From NCBI RefSeq assembly GCF_900230255.1, contig NZ_OCNJ01000012.1, positions 1 through 64,000 of the forward strand: 64,000 bases of DNA. The letters run 5' to 3'. The notes beneath the pieces are model-generated. The model saw nothing but the letters and a program-made list of their open reading frames with translations, had not been told where the DNA came from and did not search any database. The position numbers and the translations under genes were made by a program. This stretch comes from Caenispirillum bisanense (GTDB lineage: Bacteria; Pseudomonadota; Alphaproteobacteria; Rhodospirillales; Rhodospirillaceae). Below, piece by piece: positions 1-9,847 of this stretch. The stretch's first letter is position 1; every line of letters begins with the position of its first letter.

Positions 1-120
1 ATCACGGAGAACCGCCGGCCCGGACGGGTCGCCCTGACGGCGGTGATGCGCAAGACCCTGGTCATCCTCAACGCCATGGCCCGCGACGACCAGCCGTGGA
101 GGTACGCCGCGCCCTCGTGA
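1..120 (+). CDS. IS110-family transposase, C-terminal end (partial)
   Basis: The window opens inside a reading frame that ends at a TGA at 118-120. The last 39 codons read RPGRVALTAVMRKTLVILNA then MARDDQPW, the usual ending of IS110/IS1111-type (DEDD plus Tnp_20) transposases, where a conserved helix precedes a short variable tail. Only this tail is visible, so intactness and element boundaries cannot be judged. The family inserts without long terminal inverted repeats, so no terminus was sought downstream. The call rests on this short motif alone. Confidence 0.72.
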   Translation: MTENRRPGRVALTAVMRKTLVILNAMARDDQPWRYAAPS

Positions 121-448
121 GGCCGTCCCGTCGAAGGCCGACGCTCGGCGCTCCGCGCCGACGTCATGGCCGGCCCCCGAACCGGGCGCGCGGACGCGTC
201 AAGGCCGAAGCCGCCCGCAGGGCGGGCGCGCCCGCCGCGCGCCTTGACGCGGAGCACGCCCGGTTCACTCCGACGCCGGCCACCCAGCGACTGCCCTTGA
301 CGCTGAACACGGAAGATGCCCGGCTCGGTGGCTGCTCGGTGGCCGGGCATGACAAGGGATTGATAAGACAGAGGAAATTTTCATGGCCGGACTTGATCCG
401 GCCATCCACGGCGGCACGGGCGTCGGCCGCCGGGCAGCGCGCCCGCCC
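121..448. other. Intergenic region holding REP-type half elements
   Basis: No convincing gene lies in these 328 bases; the reading frames across it are shadows rich in Arg/Ala. It contains two palindromes of the dispersed family described at 48023. ATGCCCGGC (316-324) pairs with GCCGGGCAT (342-350), and ATGGCCGGA (383-391) pairs with TCCGGCCAT (397-405). The second copy is followed by the characteristic CCACGGCG. The first 190 bases show nothing recognisable. Confidence 0.6.
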
Positions 449-1117
449 CTAGAAATCCAGGTCCGCGTAATGCGCCGGTGCCGGGATGCCCGGGATGACC
501 TCGTTCACGATGGGGCGGAAGCTCGGGCGGCTCTTCACCCGGGCGTACCAGTCCTTGGCGAGCGGGTGGTCTTCCCACGGCACGTCGCCGGCGTAGTCCA
601 CCAGCGACAGGTGGCAGGCCGCCGTCAGGTCGGCGAGCGACAGGGCGTCGCCGGCGAGCCAGGTGCGGCGTTCGGTCAGCCAGGCGATGTACTGCAGGTG
701 GATGTGCACGTTGGCGCGGCCGGCGCGGATGGCGCGGCTGTCCGGCGCACTGCCGCCGCGCACGCGCTTGGTCAGCTTCTCGCCGGCGCTGTTGACGGTG
801 ACCTCGGCGAAGAACTTGTGGTCGAACCAGTCCACCAGCCGCCGCACCTCCGCCCGCGTGACGGGGTCGGGGCCGAGCAGGCCGGGCTTGGGATAGGCTT
901 CGTCCAGGTATTCGCAGATGGGCGTCGCGCCGCAGATCACCCGGTCGCCCTCGTCCACGAGCACAGGCACGTCGCCGGCGGGGTTCAGCGCCAGGAACTC
1001 GTCCGGCCGCTCCCAGTCGCGCACGACGATCTCGTCGAAGTCGAGGCCCTTCTCCTTCAGCACGACGCGGGCCTTGCGGGCGAAGGGGCTTAGACAATGG
1101 TAATAGAGGACACGCAT
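449..1117 (-). CDS. Glutathione S-transferase-fold protein, possible FtsZ-binding FzlA
   Basis: A 222-residue GST-fold protein: an N-terminal thioredoxin-like domain (starts MRVLYYHCLSPFARKARVVL, with the cis-Pro motif region GDVPVL and the ESTPICEYL-like stretch ATPICEYLDEAYP), then an all-helical C-terminal domain. ATG at 1117 was chosen because it begins the conserved first strand; a longer frame to 1153 adds only unconserved residues. The protein ends in HYADLDF. The alphaproteobacterial division protein FzlA is a non-catalytic GST homologue whose function depends on its extreme C-terminus, including an Asp at position -4, which this tail would supply. That identity is inference; an ordinary GST remains possible. 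It is transcribed divergently from ubiE. Confidence 0.8.
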   Translation of the reverse strand: MRVLYYHCLSPFARKARVVLKEKGLDFDEIVVRDWERPDEFLALNPAGDVPVLVDEGDRVICGATPICEYLDEAYPKPGLLGPDPVTRAEVRRLVDWFDHKFFAEVTVNSAGEKLTKRVRGGSAPDSRAIRAGRANVHIHLQYIAWLTERRTWLAGDALSLADLTAACHLSLVDYAGDVPWEDHPLAKDWYARVKSRPSFRPIVNEVIPGIPAPAHYADLDF

Positions 1118-1242
1118 GGACACCTTATTTACCCTATGTTGCGGCGCAAGCAAGCGCCATCGCGTAGACCCCTGACGGGGCGCGCGGATCGCCGCCGGTT
1201 CCCCCTCGCATCGGCATTCGCCTTGGGCTATCCTCCGCCGCC

Positions 1243-2067
1243 ATGAGCCAGCAGAACGACACCACCCACTTCGGGTTCCGCACCGTCCGCACCGAGGAGA
1301 AGCAGACCCTCGTGCGCGAGGTCTTCGACTCGGTCGCCGCCCGCTACGACCTGATGAACGACCTGATGAGCGGCGGCGTCCACCGCCTGTGGAAGAACGC
1401 GCTCATCGACTGGATGAACCCGCAGCCCGGGCAGGCGCTGCTCGACGTGGCCGGCGGCACGGGCGACATCGCCTTCCGCTTCCTCGACCGCGCCGGCCAT
1501 GTCGCCGCCGTGCGCCGCGCCGAGAAGCGCGAGGCGGGCGAGACCGTGGCCGAGCCTGCGCCCAATTCCGCCGTCGCCGGGGTGACGGTCTGCGACATCA
1601 ACGCCGAAATGCTGAAGGTCGGCCGCTCGCGCGCCACCGACCAGGGGCGCCTCGCCGGGCTCGAGTGGGTGTGCGGCAATGCCGAGAGCCTGCCGTTCCC
1701 CGACCGCAGCTTCGACCTCTATACCATCGCCTTCGGCCTGCGCAACGTGACCCACATCGACCGCGCGCTGGCCGAGGCGCGCCGCGTGCTGAAGCCGGGC
1801 GGCCGCTTCTTCTGCCTGGAATTCTCGCGCGTCGTGGTGCCGGGGCTCGATGCCGCCTACGACCTCTACAGCTTCAAGGTGCTGCCGACCCTGGGCCAGG
1901 TGGTCGCCCGCAACCGCGAGGCCTACCAGTATCTGGCCGAGAGCATCCGCCGCTTCCCGCCGCAGGACAGGATGGTGGAGATGATGAAGGAGGCCGGCTT
2001 CGGCCAGGTGCGCTACCGCAACCTGTCGGGCGGCATCTCGTGCATCCACTCCGGCTGGCGCCTGTGA
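1243..2067 (+). CDS. ubiE: Demethylmenaquinone/2-methoxy-6-polyprenyl-1,4-benzoquinol C-methyltransferase
   Basis: SAM-dependent C-methyltransferase of ubiquinone (and menaquinone, if made) biosynthesis. The 274-residue protein shows [19 protein letters not shown] near residues 27-45, the SAM-binding [10 protein letters not shown] (66-75), an acidic-strand segment DINAEML (118-124), and the family signature TIAFGLRNV (161-169). Compared with the roughly 250-residue enterobacterial enzyme it has an Arg/Glu/Pro-rich insertion at about 86-112 between the first two strands. The gene is followed 19 bases later by ubiB, an arrangement usual in alphaproteobacteria, so the two are probably cotranscribed. 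Confidence 0.97.
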   Translation: MSQQNDTTHFGFRTVRTEEKQTLVREVFDSVAARYDLMNDLMSGGVHRLWKNALIDWMNPQPGQALLDVAGGTGDIAFRFLDRAGHVAAVRRAEKREAGETVAEPAPNSAVAGVTVCDINAEMLKVGRSRATDQGRLAGLEWVCGNAESLPFPDRSFDLYTIAFGLRNVTHIDRALAEARRVLKPGGRFFCLEFSRVVVPGLDAAYDLYSFKVLPTLGQVVARNREAYQYLAESIRRFPPQDRMVEMMKEAGFGQVRYRNLSGGISCIHSGWRL

Positions 2068-2086
2068 CGGGCGGGCCGCAGAGACC

Positions 2087-3634
2087 ATGATCCGCACCGT
2101 CAAGAACCTCGGCCGCCTGTTCGAGATCGCCCGCGTCCTGGCGCGCCACGACGCCCTGTTCCCGCTGGAGAGCATCGGCGTGGCGCGCGAGATCGCCGCG
2201 CTCGCCAAGCTCGTCAGCCGCCGCAACGTCGAAGGCCGCCCCGGCCAGCGCCTCGCCCGTGCCTTGCGCGAACTGGGGCCGAGCTTCATCAAGCTGGGCC
2301 AGGCCTTGTCCACCCGCCCCGACCTCATGGGCGAGGAAGTGGCGACGGACCTGTCGGAACTGCAGGACAAGCTGCCGCCCTTCCCCTTCGCCGAGGTCGA
2401 GAAGATCTTCGCCGAGGAGTTCGACCACCCCATCGGCGACCTCTTCGCGAGCTTCGAGCAGACGCCGGTCGCCGCCGCCTCCATCGCCCAGGTCCACTTC
2501 GCCACCACGACGGACGGCCAGGAAGTGGCGGTCAAGGTGCTGCGCCCGGGCGTCGAGCAGATGATCGCGCGCGACCTCGACCTCATGTACTGGATCGCCG
2601 AGATCGTGGAGGCGACGCAGCCGTCGCTCCGCCGCCTCAAGCCGGTGGAGAGCGTGCGCGCCTTCGAAGACTCGGTGACCATGGAAATGGACCTGCGCTT
2701 CGAGGCCGCCGCCGCCGCCGAAATGGCCGACAACTTCGCGGGCGACACCACGTTCTACGTGCCGGCCATCGACTGGCAGCGCACGTCAAAGCGCATCATG
2801 ACGTCGCAGCGCGTCGCCGGCATCCCGACCGACGAGCGCGACACCGTCATCGCCGCCGGGCTCGATCCGACCGCGGTGGTGGCGAAGGCGGCCAACGCCT
2901 TCTTCAACATGGTCTTCCGCGACGGCTTCTTCCACGCCGACATGCACCCCGGCAACCTGTTCGTGGATGCCGAGGGCAACCTGGTGGCGGTCGACTTCGG
3001 CATCATGGGGCGCGTCGACGTGCAGACGCGGCGCTATCTCGGCGAGATGCTGCTCGGCTTCCTGACCGGCAACTACCGCCGCGTCGCCGAGATCCACTTC
3101 GAGGCGGGCTACGTGCCGGCCGACAAGTCGGTGGACGCCTTCACCCAGGCGGCGCGGTCCATCGCCGAGCCGATCTTCGGCAAGCCCATGCAGGAGATTT
3201 CCATCGCCCGCCTGCTGGGCCAGCTGTTCGCCGTGACCGAGACCTTCGAGATGGAAGCGCAGCCGCAGCTGCTGCTGCTGCAGAAGTCCATGCTGGTGGC
3301 GGAAGGCGTCGGCCGCCGCATGGCGCCCGACATCAACATGTGGGAGCTGTCGCAGCCCCTCATCGAGGACTGGATGCGGTCCAACCTCGGCCCCGAGGCG
3401 CGCATCCGCCAGACCGTCGGCGGCGTCGTCGGCACGCTGGAGAAGCTGCCGAAGATCATCGACGACGGCGAGAAGATCGCCGCCATGATCACCTCCGGCG
3501 GGGTGCGCCTGCACCCGGAAACCCTCGCCGCCCTGGCCGGGCAGCGGGTGGCGCGGCGGTCGCGCATGACCGTGCTCATGCTGCTGCCGTGGGCGCTGGT
3601 GGTCATCCTGCTGGGCCTGCTCATCGGCAACTAG
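2087..3634 (+). CDS. ubiB: Ubiquinone biosynthesis accessory ATPase/kinase-like protein UbiB
   Basis: A 515-residue ABC1/ADCK-type atypical kinase needed for ubiquinone assembly at the inner membrane. Diagnostic features are the KxGQ motif in SFIKLGQALSTRPD (K69-Q72), the Ala-rich loop AAASIAQVHF that replaces the usual glycine loop, EMDLRFEAAA, HADMHPGNL (about 283-291) and the metal-binding VDFGIMG (about 302-308). A single hydrophobic helix near the C-terminus (about 492-513, ending LLGLLIGN) gives the expected membrane anchor. It follows ubiE closely. No terminator is obvious in the 126 bases before the next gene. Confidence 0.97.
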   Translation: MIRTVKNLGRLFEIARVLARHDALFPLESIGVAREIAALAKLVSRRNVEGRPGQRLARALRELGPSFIKLGQALSTRPDLMGEEVATDLSELQDKLPPFPFAEVEKIFAEEFDHPIGDLFASFEQTPVAAASIAQVHFATTTDGQEVAVKVLRPGVEQMIARDLDLMYWIAEIVEATQPSLRRLKPVESVRAFEDSVTMEMDLRFEAAAAAEMADNFAGDTTFYVPAIDWQRTSKRIMTSQRVAGIPTDERDTVIAAGLDPTAVVAKAANAFFNMVFRDGFFHADMHPGNLFVDAEGNLVAVDFGIMGRVDVQTRRYLGEMLLGFLTGNYRRVAEIHFEAGYVPADKSVDAFTQAARSIAEPIFGKPMQEISIARLLGQLFAVTETFEMEAQPQLLLLQKSMLVAEGVGRRMAPDINMWELSQPLIEDWMRSNLGPEARIRQTVGGVVGTLEKLPKIIDDGEKIAAMITSGGVRLHPETLAALAGQRVARRSRMTVLMLLPWALVVILLGLLIGN

Positions 3635-3760
3635 GCCCGACCGAGGGGGTAGCCGCCGACATATGGTGCTAGCCCCTAAGCTCGCTGGCCCGGAGAGGGG
3701 CGGGCGCCCTAGGCTTTTCGGAAGAGGCTCGTCCCCGTCCGTCACGCCAGGAACGCCATC

Positions 3761-4171
3761 ATGAACACTGCCGCCGCCGCCCGGGTCCCGCAGGAATCGA
3801 ACGTCATCGTCTTCCCCGGCCCGAAGCGGTCCGGCGCGGCGCTCGGCTTGCGGCCCATGGGGCTGGAGGCCATGGAGCGGCGCATCGTCAGCGCCTTCAC
3901 GGCCTGGCCGGCGACCGACGTGGAGCGGCGCGTGATCTGCGCCATGGCCGCCTGCCCGGGTGCCAAGACCGAGGAACTGTCCCGCCTGCTCGGCCATTCC
4001 GGCAGCGTCTTCAGCCTGTTCGTGAAGGGCATGGTGGAGGCGCGGGCGCCGTGGCTGGACGACGGCCGCGGCGGCGCCGGCGGTCTGGTGGCGCTGTACA
4101 ACCCCTTCGTCGGCACCTGGCGCCTGCGGCCCGCCTCGCGTGGGGCTTTCACCACCCTCGGCTATCTTTAA
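3761..4171 (+). CDS. Conserved-looking hypothetical protein, 136 residues
   Basis: A reading frame with normal codon bias and an ATG after a weak purine stretch (CCAGGAACGCC). The product begins with an uncharged segment (VIVFPGPKR) and continues into helical sequence with MERRIVSAFTAWPATDVERR and KTEELSRLLGHSGSVFSLFVKGMVEAR, the latter resembling a winged-helix or helix-turn-helix pattern. The C-terminus reads LYNPFVGTWRLRP. No signal peptide or membrane helix is seen. It stands alone between ubiB and a methyltransferase-like gene. No family is recognised; a small DNA-binding protein is possible but unproven. Confidence 0.65.
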   Translation: MNTAAAARVPQESNVIVFPGPKRSGAALGLRPMGLEAMERRIVSAFTAWPATDVERRVICAMAACPGAKTEELSRLLGHSGSVFSLFVKGMVEARAPWLDDGRGGAGGLVALYNPFVGTWRLRPASRGAFTTLGYL

Positions 4172-4254
4172 CCGCACCGTCATCCCGCGCCGGAGGGGCC
4201 GCGTTGTAGGGTTGCGCAGCCGCGCCGTCCCGCAACCGCCCCTGCCGCTGCCCC

Positions 4255-5094
4255 ATGACCGCCGCCGCCCTCCGCCGTTTCGGATTCGAGCCGCTCGCCG
4301 AGCCCCCGTGGCGTGAGGCGGAGGCAGGGCCGTGGCGCCTGCGCGTGCAGCGGGGCAGCGCCGCCCACGGCTACGTCAGCCGCACGGTGGTGGAGCCGCG
4401 CCGCGCCGTCCTCTGCAAGGGCCGCACGCCGTGGATGTCCAACGGTGCCCTGGAGCGGGAAAGCCACGCCTGGCACGGGGAGCGGGCGCGCGGCCTCGTG
4501 GTCGTCGCCGGCCTCGGCATGGGGCTCCATGCCCATGCGGTGGCGGCCAAGCCCGAGGTGGAGCGGGTGGTGGTGGCGGAGGTCGCCCCCGACGTGATCG
4601 CCGTCATGTGCGCCGGCAGCGGCTTCGACGCCTGGCCCCACCGGGACAAGGTGACCCTGCTGCAGGCCGACGTGCTGGCTCCCGATTTCGCCGCCCGCCT
4701 CGCCGCGGCGACGGGCGGGCGGCGGCCCGATTACCTCTATGCCGACATCTGGCCCGACTACCCCGCCGCCGCGGCGCCGGCGCAGACCGCCGCCCTGGTG
4801 CGTGCGCTCGACCCCGTGGCGGCGGGCTGGTGGGGGCAGGAACTGGCCGCCGCCGCCTGGGCCCATCGCCGCCGCCTGCCGCTCGCCCCCGCGACTTTGG
4901 ACGCCTGGGCCGCCGCCACCGGATTGCCGCCGCTGGCGGCGGAGGAGCGGCACGCCGCCTTCGTGCGCGCCGCCGCCGCCCTGGTCGACGTGGCGGCCCT
5001 GGCGGGGGAGGCGAGGCCGGGCTGGCTGGACCGTTTGCGTCAGCGCGTCGAATACCCCGCCTTGCGCCTTGCCATCGGGCGCCGTGATCGCTAG
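4255..5094 (+). CDS. SAM-dependent methyltransferase-like protein (spermidine-synthase fold)
   Basis: A 279-residue protein with a Rossmann core. GLVVVAGLGMGLHAHAVAAK (about 80-100) is a glycine-rich SAM-type loop, followed by an acidic strand end VVVAEVAPDVIAVM and the strand DYLYADIWPDYP (about 158-170). This matches the layout of spermidine-synthase-like methyltransferases rather than a specific named enzyme. The C-terminal third is helical and Ala-rich. The stop codon lies one base before an exact DnaA box and 42 bases before coaBC. The substrate is unknown. Confidence 0.7.
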   Translation: MTAAALRRFGFEPLAEPPWREAEAGPWRLRVQRGSAAHGYVSRTVVEPRRAVLCKGRTPWMSNGALERESHAWHGERARGLVVVAGLGMGLHAHAVAAKPEVERVVVAEVAPDVIAVMCAGSGFDAWPHRDKVTLLQADVLAPDFAARLAAATGGRRPDYLYADIWPDYPAAAAPAQTAALVRALDPVAAGWWGQELAAAAWAHRRRLPLAPATLDAWAAATGLPPLAAEERHAAFVRAAAALVDVAALAGEARPGWLDRLRQRVEYPALRLAIGRRDR

Positions 5095-5095
5095 G

Positions 5096-5104
5096 TTATC
5101 CACA
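5096..5104 (+). promoter_or_regulatory. Exact DnaA box TTATCCACA
   Basis: The nine bases TTATCCACA match the strongest DnaA-binding consensus exactly. They sit in the 42-base gap between the methyltransferase-like gene and coaBC, next to an AT-rich stretch (GTTAAATTGATGG). Only one exact copy was seen in the window; a near match TTTTCCACA lies at 10674-10682. A single site is more typical of transcriptional control or DnaA titration than of an origin. Confidence 0.55.
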
Positions 5105-5136
5105 CCTTCATCGCGTTAAATTGATGGAAATTCTCC

Positions 5137-6366
5137 ATGCTCGACGGGCGGCGCGTCCTGCTCATCATCACCGGCGGCATCGCGGCGTATAAGTCGCTGG
5201 AGCTGATCCGCCGTCTGCGCGACCGCGGCGTGCGGGTGCGCTGCATCCTCACCAAGGGCGGCGCGCAGTTCGTCACGCCGCTGTCGGTGGCGGCCCTGTC
5301 GGAGGAAAAGGTCTATCAGGACCTGTTCTCCCTCACCGACGAATCGGAAATGGGCCACATCCGCCTGTCGCGCGAGGCCGATCTGGTGGTGGTGGCGCCG
5401 GCGACGGCCGACGTGTTGGCGAAAATGGCCGCCGGCATGGCCGACGACCTGGCGACGACCGCGCTGCTCGCCACCGACAAGCCGGTGCTGGTGGCGCCCG
5501 CCATGAACACCATGATGTGGAGCCACTCGGCCACCCAGGACAATCTGGCGACCCTGAAGCGGCGCGGCGTGCGCACCGTCGGCCCGAACTCCGGTGATCT
5601 GGCCTGCGGCGAGGTCGGCGCCGGCCGCATGGCCGAGGTGGCGGAGATCATCGCCGCCGTCAAGGGCTTCTTCGCCGAGTCGGCGGCGCCCAGGCCGCTC
5701 GCCGGCCGCCGCGCCGTGGTCACCAGCGGCCCGACGGTGGAAGCCATCGACCCGGTGCGCTTCATCGCCAACCGCTCCTCCGGCAAGCAGGGCCATGCGG
5801 TGGCCGCCGCCCTGGCCGCGCTGGGGGCCGAGGTGACGCTGGTCAGCGGCCCGGTCACCATCCCCGACCCCGCCGGCGTGCGCATGGTGCGGGTGGAAAG
5901 CGCCCGCGACATGCTCGCCGCCTGTCAGGCCGCGCTGCCCGCCGACATCCTGGTCTGCGCCGCCGCCGTCGCCGACTGGCGGGTGGAAGCCGCCGACCAG
6001 AAGCTGAAGAAGCAGCCGGGCGGCGCGCCGCCGGCCCTGGTGCTGAGCGAGAACCCCGACATCCTGGCCACCCTGTCGCAGGCGGGCGCCCGCCGACCGC
6101 GACTCGTGGTCGGCTTCGCCGCCGAGACGGAAACGGTGGTCGAGCACGCCGTCGCCAAGCGCCGCCGCAAGGGCTGCGACTGGATCCTCGCCAACGACGT
6201 TTCCCCCGCCACCGGCACCTTCGGCGGCGACGACAACACCCTGCACCTCATCACCGACCACGGCGTCGAGGACTGGCCGCGCCTGACCAAGCAGGCCGCC
6301 GCCGAGCGCCTCGCCGCCCGCATCGCCGAGGCGCTCGCCGCCGCCTCGCCCAAGGAGCCCGCATGA
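5137..6366 (+). CDS. coaBC: Bifunctional phosphopantothenoylcysteine decarboxylase/phosphopantothenate-cysteine ligase
   Basis: Fused CoaBC (Dfp) enzyme catalysing the second and third steps from pantothenate to coenzyme A. The 409-residue protein has the FMN-binding CoaC half first: GGIAAYKS at 13-20, PAMNTMMW near 121-128 and [10 protein letters not shown] near 156-165, which carries the catalytic Cys. The CoaB half begins near 185 with [20 protein letters not shown] and keeps the KKQPGG lysine motif near 288. ATG 5137 is used because the nearby upstream ATG at 5124 is out of frame. The last bases overlap the dut start (ATGA), implying translational coupling. Confidence 0.97.
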   Translation: MLDGRRVLLIITGGIAAYKSLELIRRLRDRGVRVRCILTKGGAQFVTPLSVAALSEEKVYQDLFSLTDESEMGHIRLSREADLVVVAPATADVLAKMAAGMADDLATTALLATDKPVLVAPAMNTMMWSHSATQDNLATLKRRGVRTVGPNSGDLACGEVGAGRMAEVAEIIAAVKGFFAESAAPRPLAGRRAVVTSGPTVEAIDPVRFIANRSSGKQGHAVAAALAALGAEVTLVSGPVTIPDPAGVRMVRVESARDMLAACQAALPADILVCAAAVADWRVEAADQKLKKQPGGAPPALVLSENPDILATLSQAGARRPRLVVGFAAETETVVEHAVAKRRRKGCDWILANDVSPATGTFGGDDNTLHLITDHGVEDWPRLTKQAAAERLAARIAEALAAASPKEPA

Positions 6367-6857
6367 CCGCCTTTCCCGCCTCCACCGATCGCCTGACGGT
6401 GGCCGTCACCCGCCTGCCGCACGGCGCCGACCTGCCTCTGCCGGCCTACGAGACCGCCCATGCGGCCGGCATGGACCTGCGCGCCGCCCTGCCCGAGGAC
6501 GCGCCGCTCACCCTGGCCCCCATGGGGCGTGCCCTGGTGCCGACGGGCCTCGCCTTCGCCCTGCCGGAAGGCTTCGAGGCGCAGGTGCGGCCGCGCTCCG
6601 GCCTCGCCGCCAAGCACGGCGTCACGGTGCTCAACAGCCCGGGGACGGTGGATGCCGATTATCGCGGCGAGGTGAAGGTGATCCTGGTGAACCTGGGGGA
6701 TGCGCCCTTCACCATCGCCCGCGGCGACCGCATCGCGCAGATGATCGTCGCCCCCGTCACCCGCGCCGTGTGGGCCGAGGTGGACGCCCTGCCCGAATCG
6801 GCGCGCGGCGCCGGCGGCTTCGGCTCCACCGGGGTCGGCGCCGAGACTTCCGCCTGA
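6363..6857 (+). CDS. dut: Deoxyuridine 5'-triphosphate nucleotidohydrolase (dUTPase)
   Basis: Homotrimeric dUTPase converting dUTP to dUMP, which keeps uracil out of DNA and feeds dTMP synthesis. All five motifs are present in the 164-residue protein: [16 protein letters not shown], the sugar/uracil hairpin [24 protein letters not shown], and the flexible C-terminal [10 protein letters not shown]. It overlaps the coaBC stop by four bases (ATGA). The coaBC-dut pairing is common in alphaproteobacteria. Confidence 0.97.
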   Translation: MTAFPASTDRLTVAVTRLPHGADLPLPAYETAHAAGMDLRAALPEDAPLTLAPMGRALVPTGLAFALPEGFEAQVRPRSGLAAKHGVTVLNSPGTVDADYRGEVKVILVNLGDAPFTIARGDRIAQMIVAPVTRAVWAEVDALPESARGAGGFGSTGVGAETSA

Positions 6858-6883
6858 TCGTTCAGAACAACGGACCGCCCATC

Positions 6884-7339
6884 ATGCTCCGCCCGTCGAA
6901 GAAGCTGCTGTTCGCCATCGAGGCCGTGCTCGACATCGCCTACCACGCCGGCGGCGAGCCGGTGCAGAGCCGCGAGATCACCCGCCGCCAGGGCATCCCC
7001 CGGCGCTACCTGGAACAGACCCTGCAGCACCTGGTGCGCTCGGGCATCCTGGTCGGCGTGCGCGGGCCGAAGGGCGGCTACCGCCTCGCCCGCGAACGCC
7101 GCCGCGTGACGGTGGGCGAGATCGTGCGCGTGGTGCAGGCCATGGAGGCGGCGGAAGACCCCTACAAGGACCTGCCCGGCAGCCCGCTCGGCCTGACGGT
7201 GGTGCGCCCCATGTGGGCGGAGATGCAGGAGGAACTCATGCAGCGCCTCGACTCCATCACCGTCGACGACCTGTGCACCAAGGCCTTCCAGGGCGGCCTG
7301 CGCAGCGAGGCCCACGAGGCCATGGACTTCACCATCTGA
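6884..7339 (+). CDS. Rrf2-family transcriptional regulator, CymR-like by context
   Basis: A 151-residue Rrf2 winged-helix regulator. The longer frame from 6770 overlaps dut; ATG 6884 starts the conserved [18 protein letters not shown] helix. [28 protein letters not shown] is the recognition-helix region and [13 protein letters not shown] the wing. Fe-S members (IscR, NsrR, RirA) carry three clustered Cys in the distal region; only one Cys is visible here (LCTKAF, near residue 131), so a cluster of that type is unlikely. It lies 27 bases after dut and directly upstream of cysK. In Firmicutes CymR, a cluster-free Rrf2 protein, controls cysteine synthesis, so a similar role is inferred. Confidence 0.85.
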   Translation: MLRPSKKLLFAIEAVLDIAYHAGGEPVQSREITRRQGIPRRYLEQTLQHLVRSGILVGVRGPKGGYRLARERRRVTVGEIVRVVQAMEAAEDPYKDLPGSPLGLTVVRPMWAEMQEELMQRLDSITVDDLCTKAFQGGLRSEAHEAMDFTI

Positions 7340-7445
7340 AACCATACGTCTCCCCGCCCATTGCAATTCGCTCCCATGCGGCTATAAATACAGTCAAGTT
7401 TGCTGCATATCGGATGAACTACACTCAAGAACGGGGATTTATGCC
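7340..7445 (+). promoter_or_regulatory. cysK upstream region, AT-rich, likely promoter/operator
   Basis: The 106 bases between the Rrf2 gene and cysK are markedly AT-richer than the surroundings (GCTATAAATACAGTCAAG, then ATGAACTACACTCAAG). TATAAA and TACACT are possible -10 elements but no -35 with standard spacing is convincing. A GGGGATTT purine stretch precedes the cysK ATG. The neighbouring regulator is the natural candidate to bind here. Confidence 0.4.
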
Positions 7446-8399
<954 letters not shown>

Positions 8400-8453
8400 C
8401 CGGCATCGTGTTCGAAGACGCCTGATCGGCCGCGACGGTCACAGGACGGGGGA

Positions 8454-8483
8454 GGGGCGGCGCCGCAGGGTGCCGCCCCTTTT
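8454..8483 (+). terminator. Rho-independent terminator after cysK
   Basis: GGGGCGGC (8454-8461) pairs with GCCGCCCC (8472-8479) and is followed by four T. It lies 55 bases after the cysK stop and before mutM, separating the two genes. Confidence 0.75.
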
Positions 8484-8531
8484 CCGCTCGCCCCTTCACA
8501 CCGCCGTGGAACCCGCTACAGTGCGGAAACC

Positions 8532-9386
8532 ATGCCTGAATTGCCCGAAGTCGAAACCGTCTGCCGTGGCCTCTCCCTGGTGCTGGAGGGGCGGCGACTC
8601 GTGCAGGTGGAGGTCCGCCGGCCGGACCTGCGCATCCCCTTTCCCGCCGGATTCGCCGCCGCCCTCACGGGGCGGCGCCTGCAGCGCATCCGCCGCCGCG
8701 GCAAGTACTTCGTGTGGGAGCTGGACGACGGCGTGGCGCTGCTTGGCCACCTCGGCATGTCGGGCTCCATGGTGGTGAGCCCGCAGGGCACCAACTTCCC
8801 GCCGCCGGGGCCGCACGACCACGTGCTGTTCACCACCGAGGACGGAGCGCTGGTCACCTACAACGACCCGCGGCGGTTCGGCCTGATGACCCTGTCGACG
8901 GTGGAGGCGGTGGAGTCGCACCCGCTGCTGGCCGAGATGGGGCCGGAACCGTTGTCGGACGCCTTCACGCCCGCCGTGCTGGAGGCCGCCCTGGCCGGCA
9001 AGCGCACGCCCATCAAGAGCGCGCTGCTCGACCAGGGTGTGGTGGCGGGCCTCGGCAACATCTACGTCTGCGAGGCGTTGTTCCGGGCGCGCATCTCGCC
9101 GCGGCGGCTGGCCGACAACGTCGGACGGGCGAAGATCGCGGCGCTGGTGCCCGCCATCAAGTCGGTGCTGACGGAGGCCATCGCCGCCGGCGGGTCGTCG
9201 CTGAAGGACTACCGCCAGGCTTCCGGCGAACTCGGGTACTTCCAGCACGCCTTCGCCGTCTACGATCGCGAGGGGCAGCCCTGCCCCGGGTGCGACTGCG
9301 GCGCCGCCGAAGGGCGTGCCCCCGGAATCGCCCGGATCGTGCAGGCCGGGCGCTCGACTTTTTTCTGTGCCAAACGACAGCGGTGA
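8532..9386 (+). CDS. mutM: Formamidopyrimidine-DNA glycosylase (Fpg)
   Basis: Base-excision repair glycosylase/AP lyase for 8-oxoguanine and Fapy lesions. The protein (284 residues) begins [10 protein letters not shown], giving the catalytic N-terminal Pro and Glu after Met removal. It has [21 protein letters not shown], the H2TH region [17 protein letters not shown] (about 168-184) and a C-terminal zinc finger. The finger is unusual: Cys 251, 254 and 256 (CPGCDC) are followed by [12 protein letters not shown], where the expected fourth Cys (CxxCQR) is Arg 282, leaving Cys 279 alone. CDC may supply the missing ligand. Confidence 0.95.
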   Translation: MPELPEVETVCRGLSLVLEGRRLVQVEVRRPDLRIPFPAGFAAALTGRRLQRIRRRGKYFVWELDDGVALLGHLGMSGSMVVSPQGTNFPPPGPHDHVLFTTEDGALVTYNDPRRFGLMTLSTVEAVESHPLLAEMGPEPLSDAFTPAVLEAALAGKRTPIKSALLDQGVVAGLGNIYVCEALFRARISPRRLADNVGRAKIAALVPAIKSVLTEAIAAGGSSLKDYRQASGELGYFQHAFAVYDREGQPCPGCDCGAAEGRAPGIARIVQAGRSTFFCAKRQR

Positions 9387-9401
9387 GATAGCGTGTGCGC
9401 C

Positions 9402-9782
9402 ATGCGGATCCTGCCTGCCATACGGGCCCCCCTGGCGGTGCTCGCAGCTCTGGTGGTGCTGGCGCTCGCCGGCGGCGCCCGGGCCGAGTCGTTCGTCGAC
9501 GGGTTCGAAGACCTGCCGTTGATGCCGGGCCTGCAGCAGAGCACCGACAGCACGACGCTGTTCGATTCGCCCTATGGCCGTATCGTCGAGGCCTATGCCA
9601 GCGGCCCGACGACGCCTGCCCAGGTGCTCGACTTCTATGCCGAGACGCTGCCGCAGCTCGGCTGGACGCGCAGCGCGAACGCCGAGTTCCGCCGCGAAGG
9701 GGAAACCCTGCACATCGCTTTCCCCCGCCCGCCGGGCGGTGCATCCGGCCTCGTGGTCCGGTTCGAGGTTTCCCCGGACTGA
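9402..9782 (+). CDS. Small secreted hypothetical protein
   Basis: A 126-residue product from ATG 9402 (a GTG three codons earlier is also possible). It starts with a clear signal peptide: basic MRILPAIRAP, a hydrophobic core LAVLAALVVLALAGG and a likely cleavage site ARA-ES. The mature part has SPYGRIVEAYASG, VLDFYAETLPQLGW and a C-terminal LHIAFPRPPGG plus LVVRFEVSPD, a pattern seen in small periplasmic proteins found beside mutM and enoyl-CoA hydratase genes in alphaproteobacteria. No catalytic motif is evident. Confidence 0.75.
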   Translation: MRILPAIRAPLAVLAALVVLALAGGARAESFVDGFEDLPLMPGLQQSTDSTTLFDSPYGRIVEAYASGPTTPAQVLDFYAETLPQLGWTRSANAEFRREGETLHIAFPRPPGGASGLVVRFEVSPD

Positions 9783-9847
9783 GCCCCCGCGAGGCCCATT
9801 TTCGCCAAAGACCATAACCCAAGCCATCGACCACGGAGCATTTTCCG

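Noticed and set aside
121-310. Remnant of a gene downstream of the IS110 fragment
   Set aside because: All frames are broken or shadows; nothing matches a known protein.
96-452. 118-codon plus-strand frame after the transposase tail
   Set aside because: Overlaps the transposase end and the palindromes, is Arg/Ala/Pro-rich, and has no ribosome site or family pattern.
1228-2751. 507-codon minus-strand frame antisense to ubiE and ubiB
   Set aside because: A shadow of two strong genes; composition is low-complexity and typical of the antisense of GC-rich codons.
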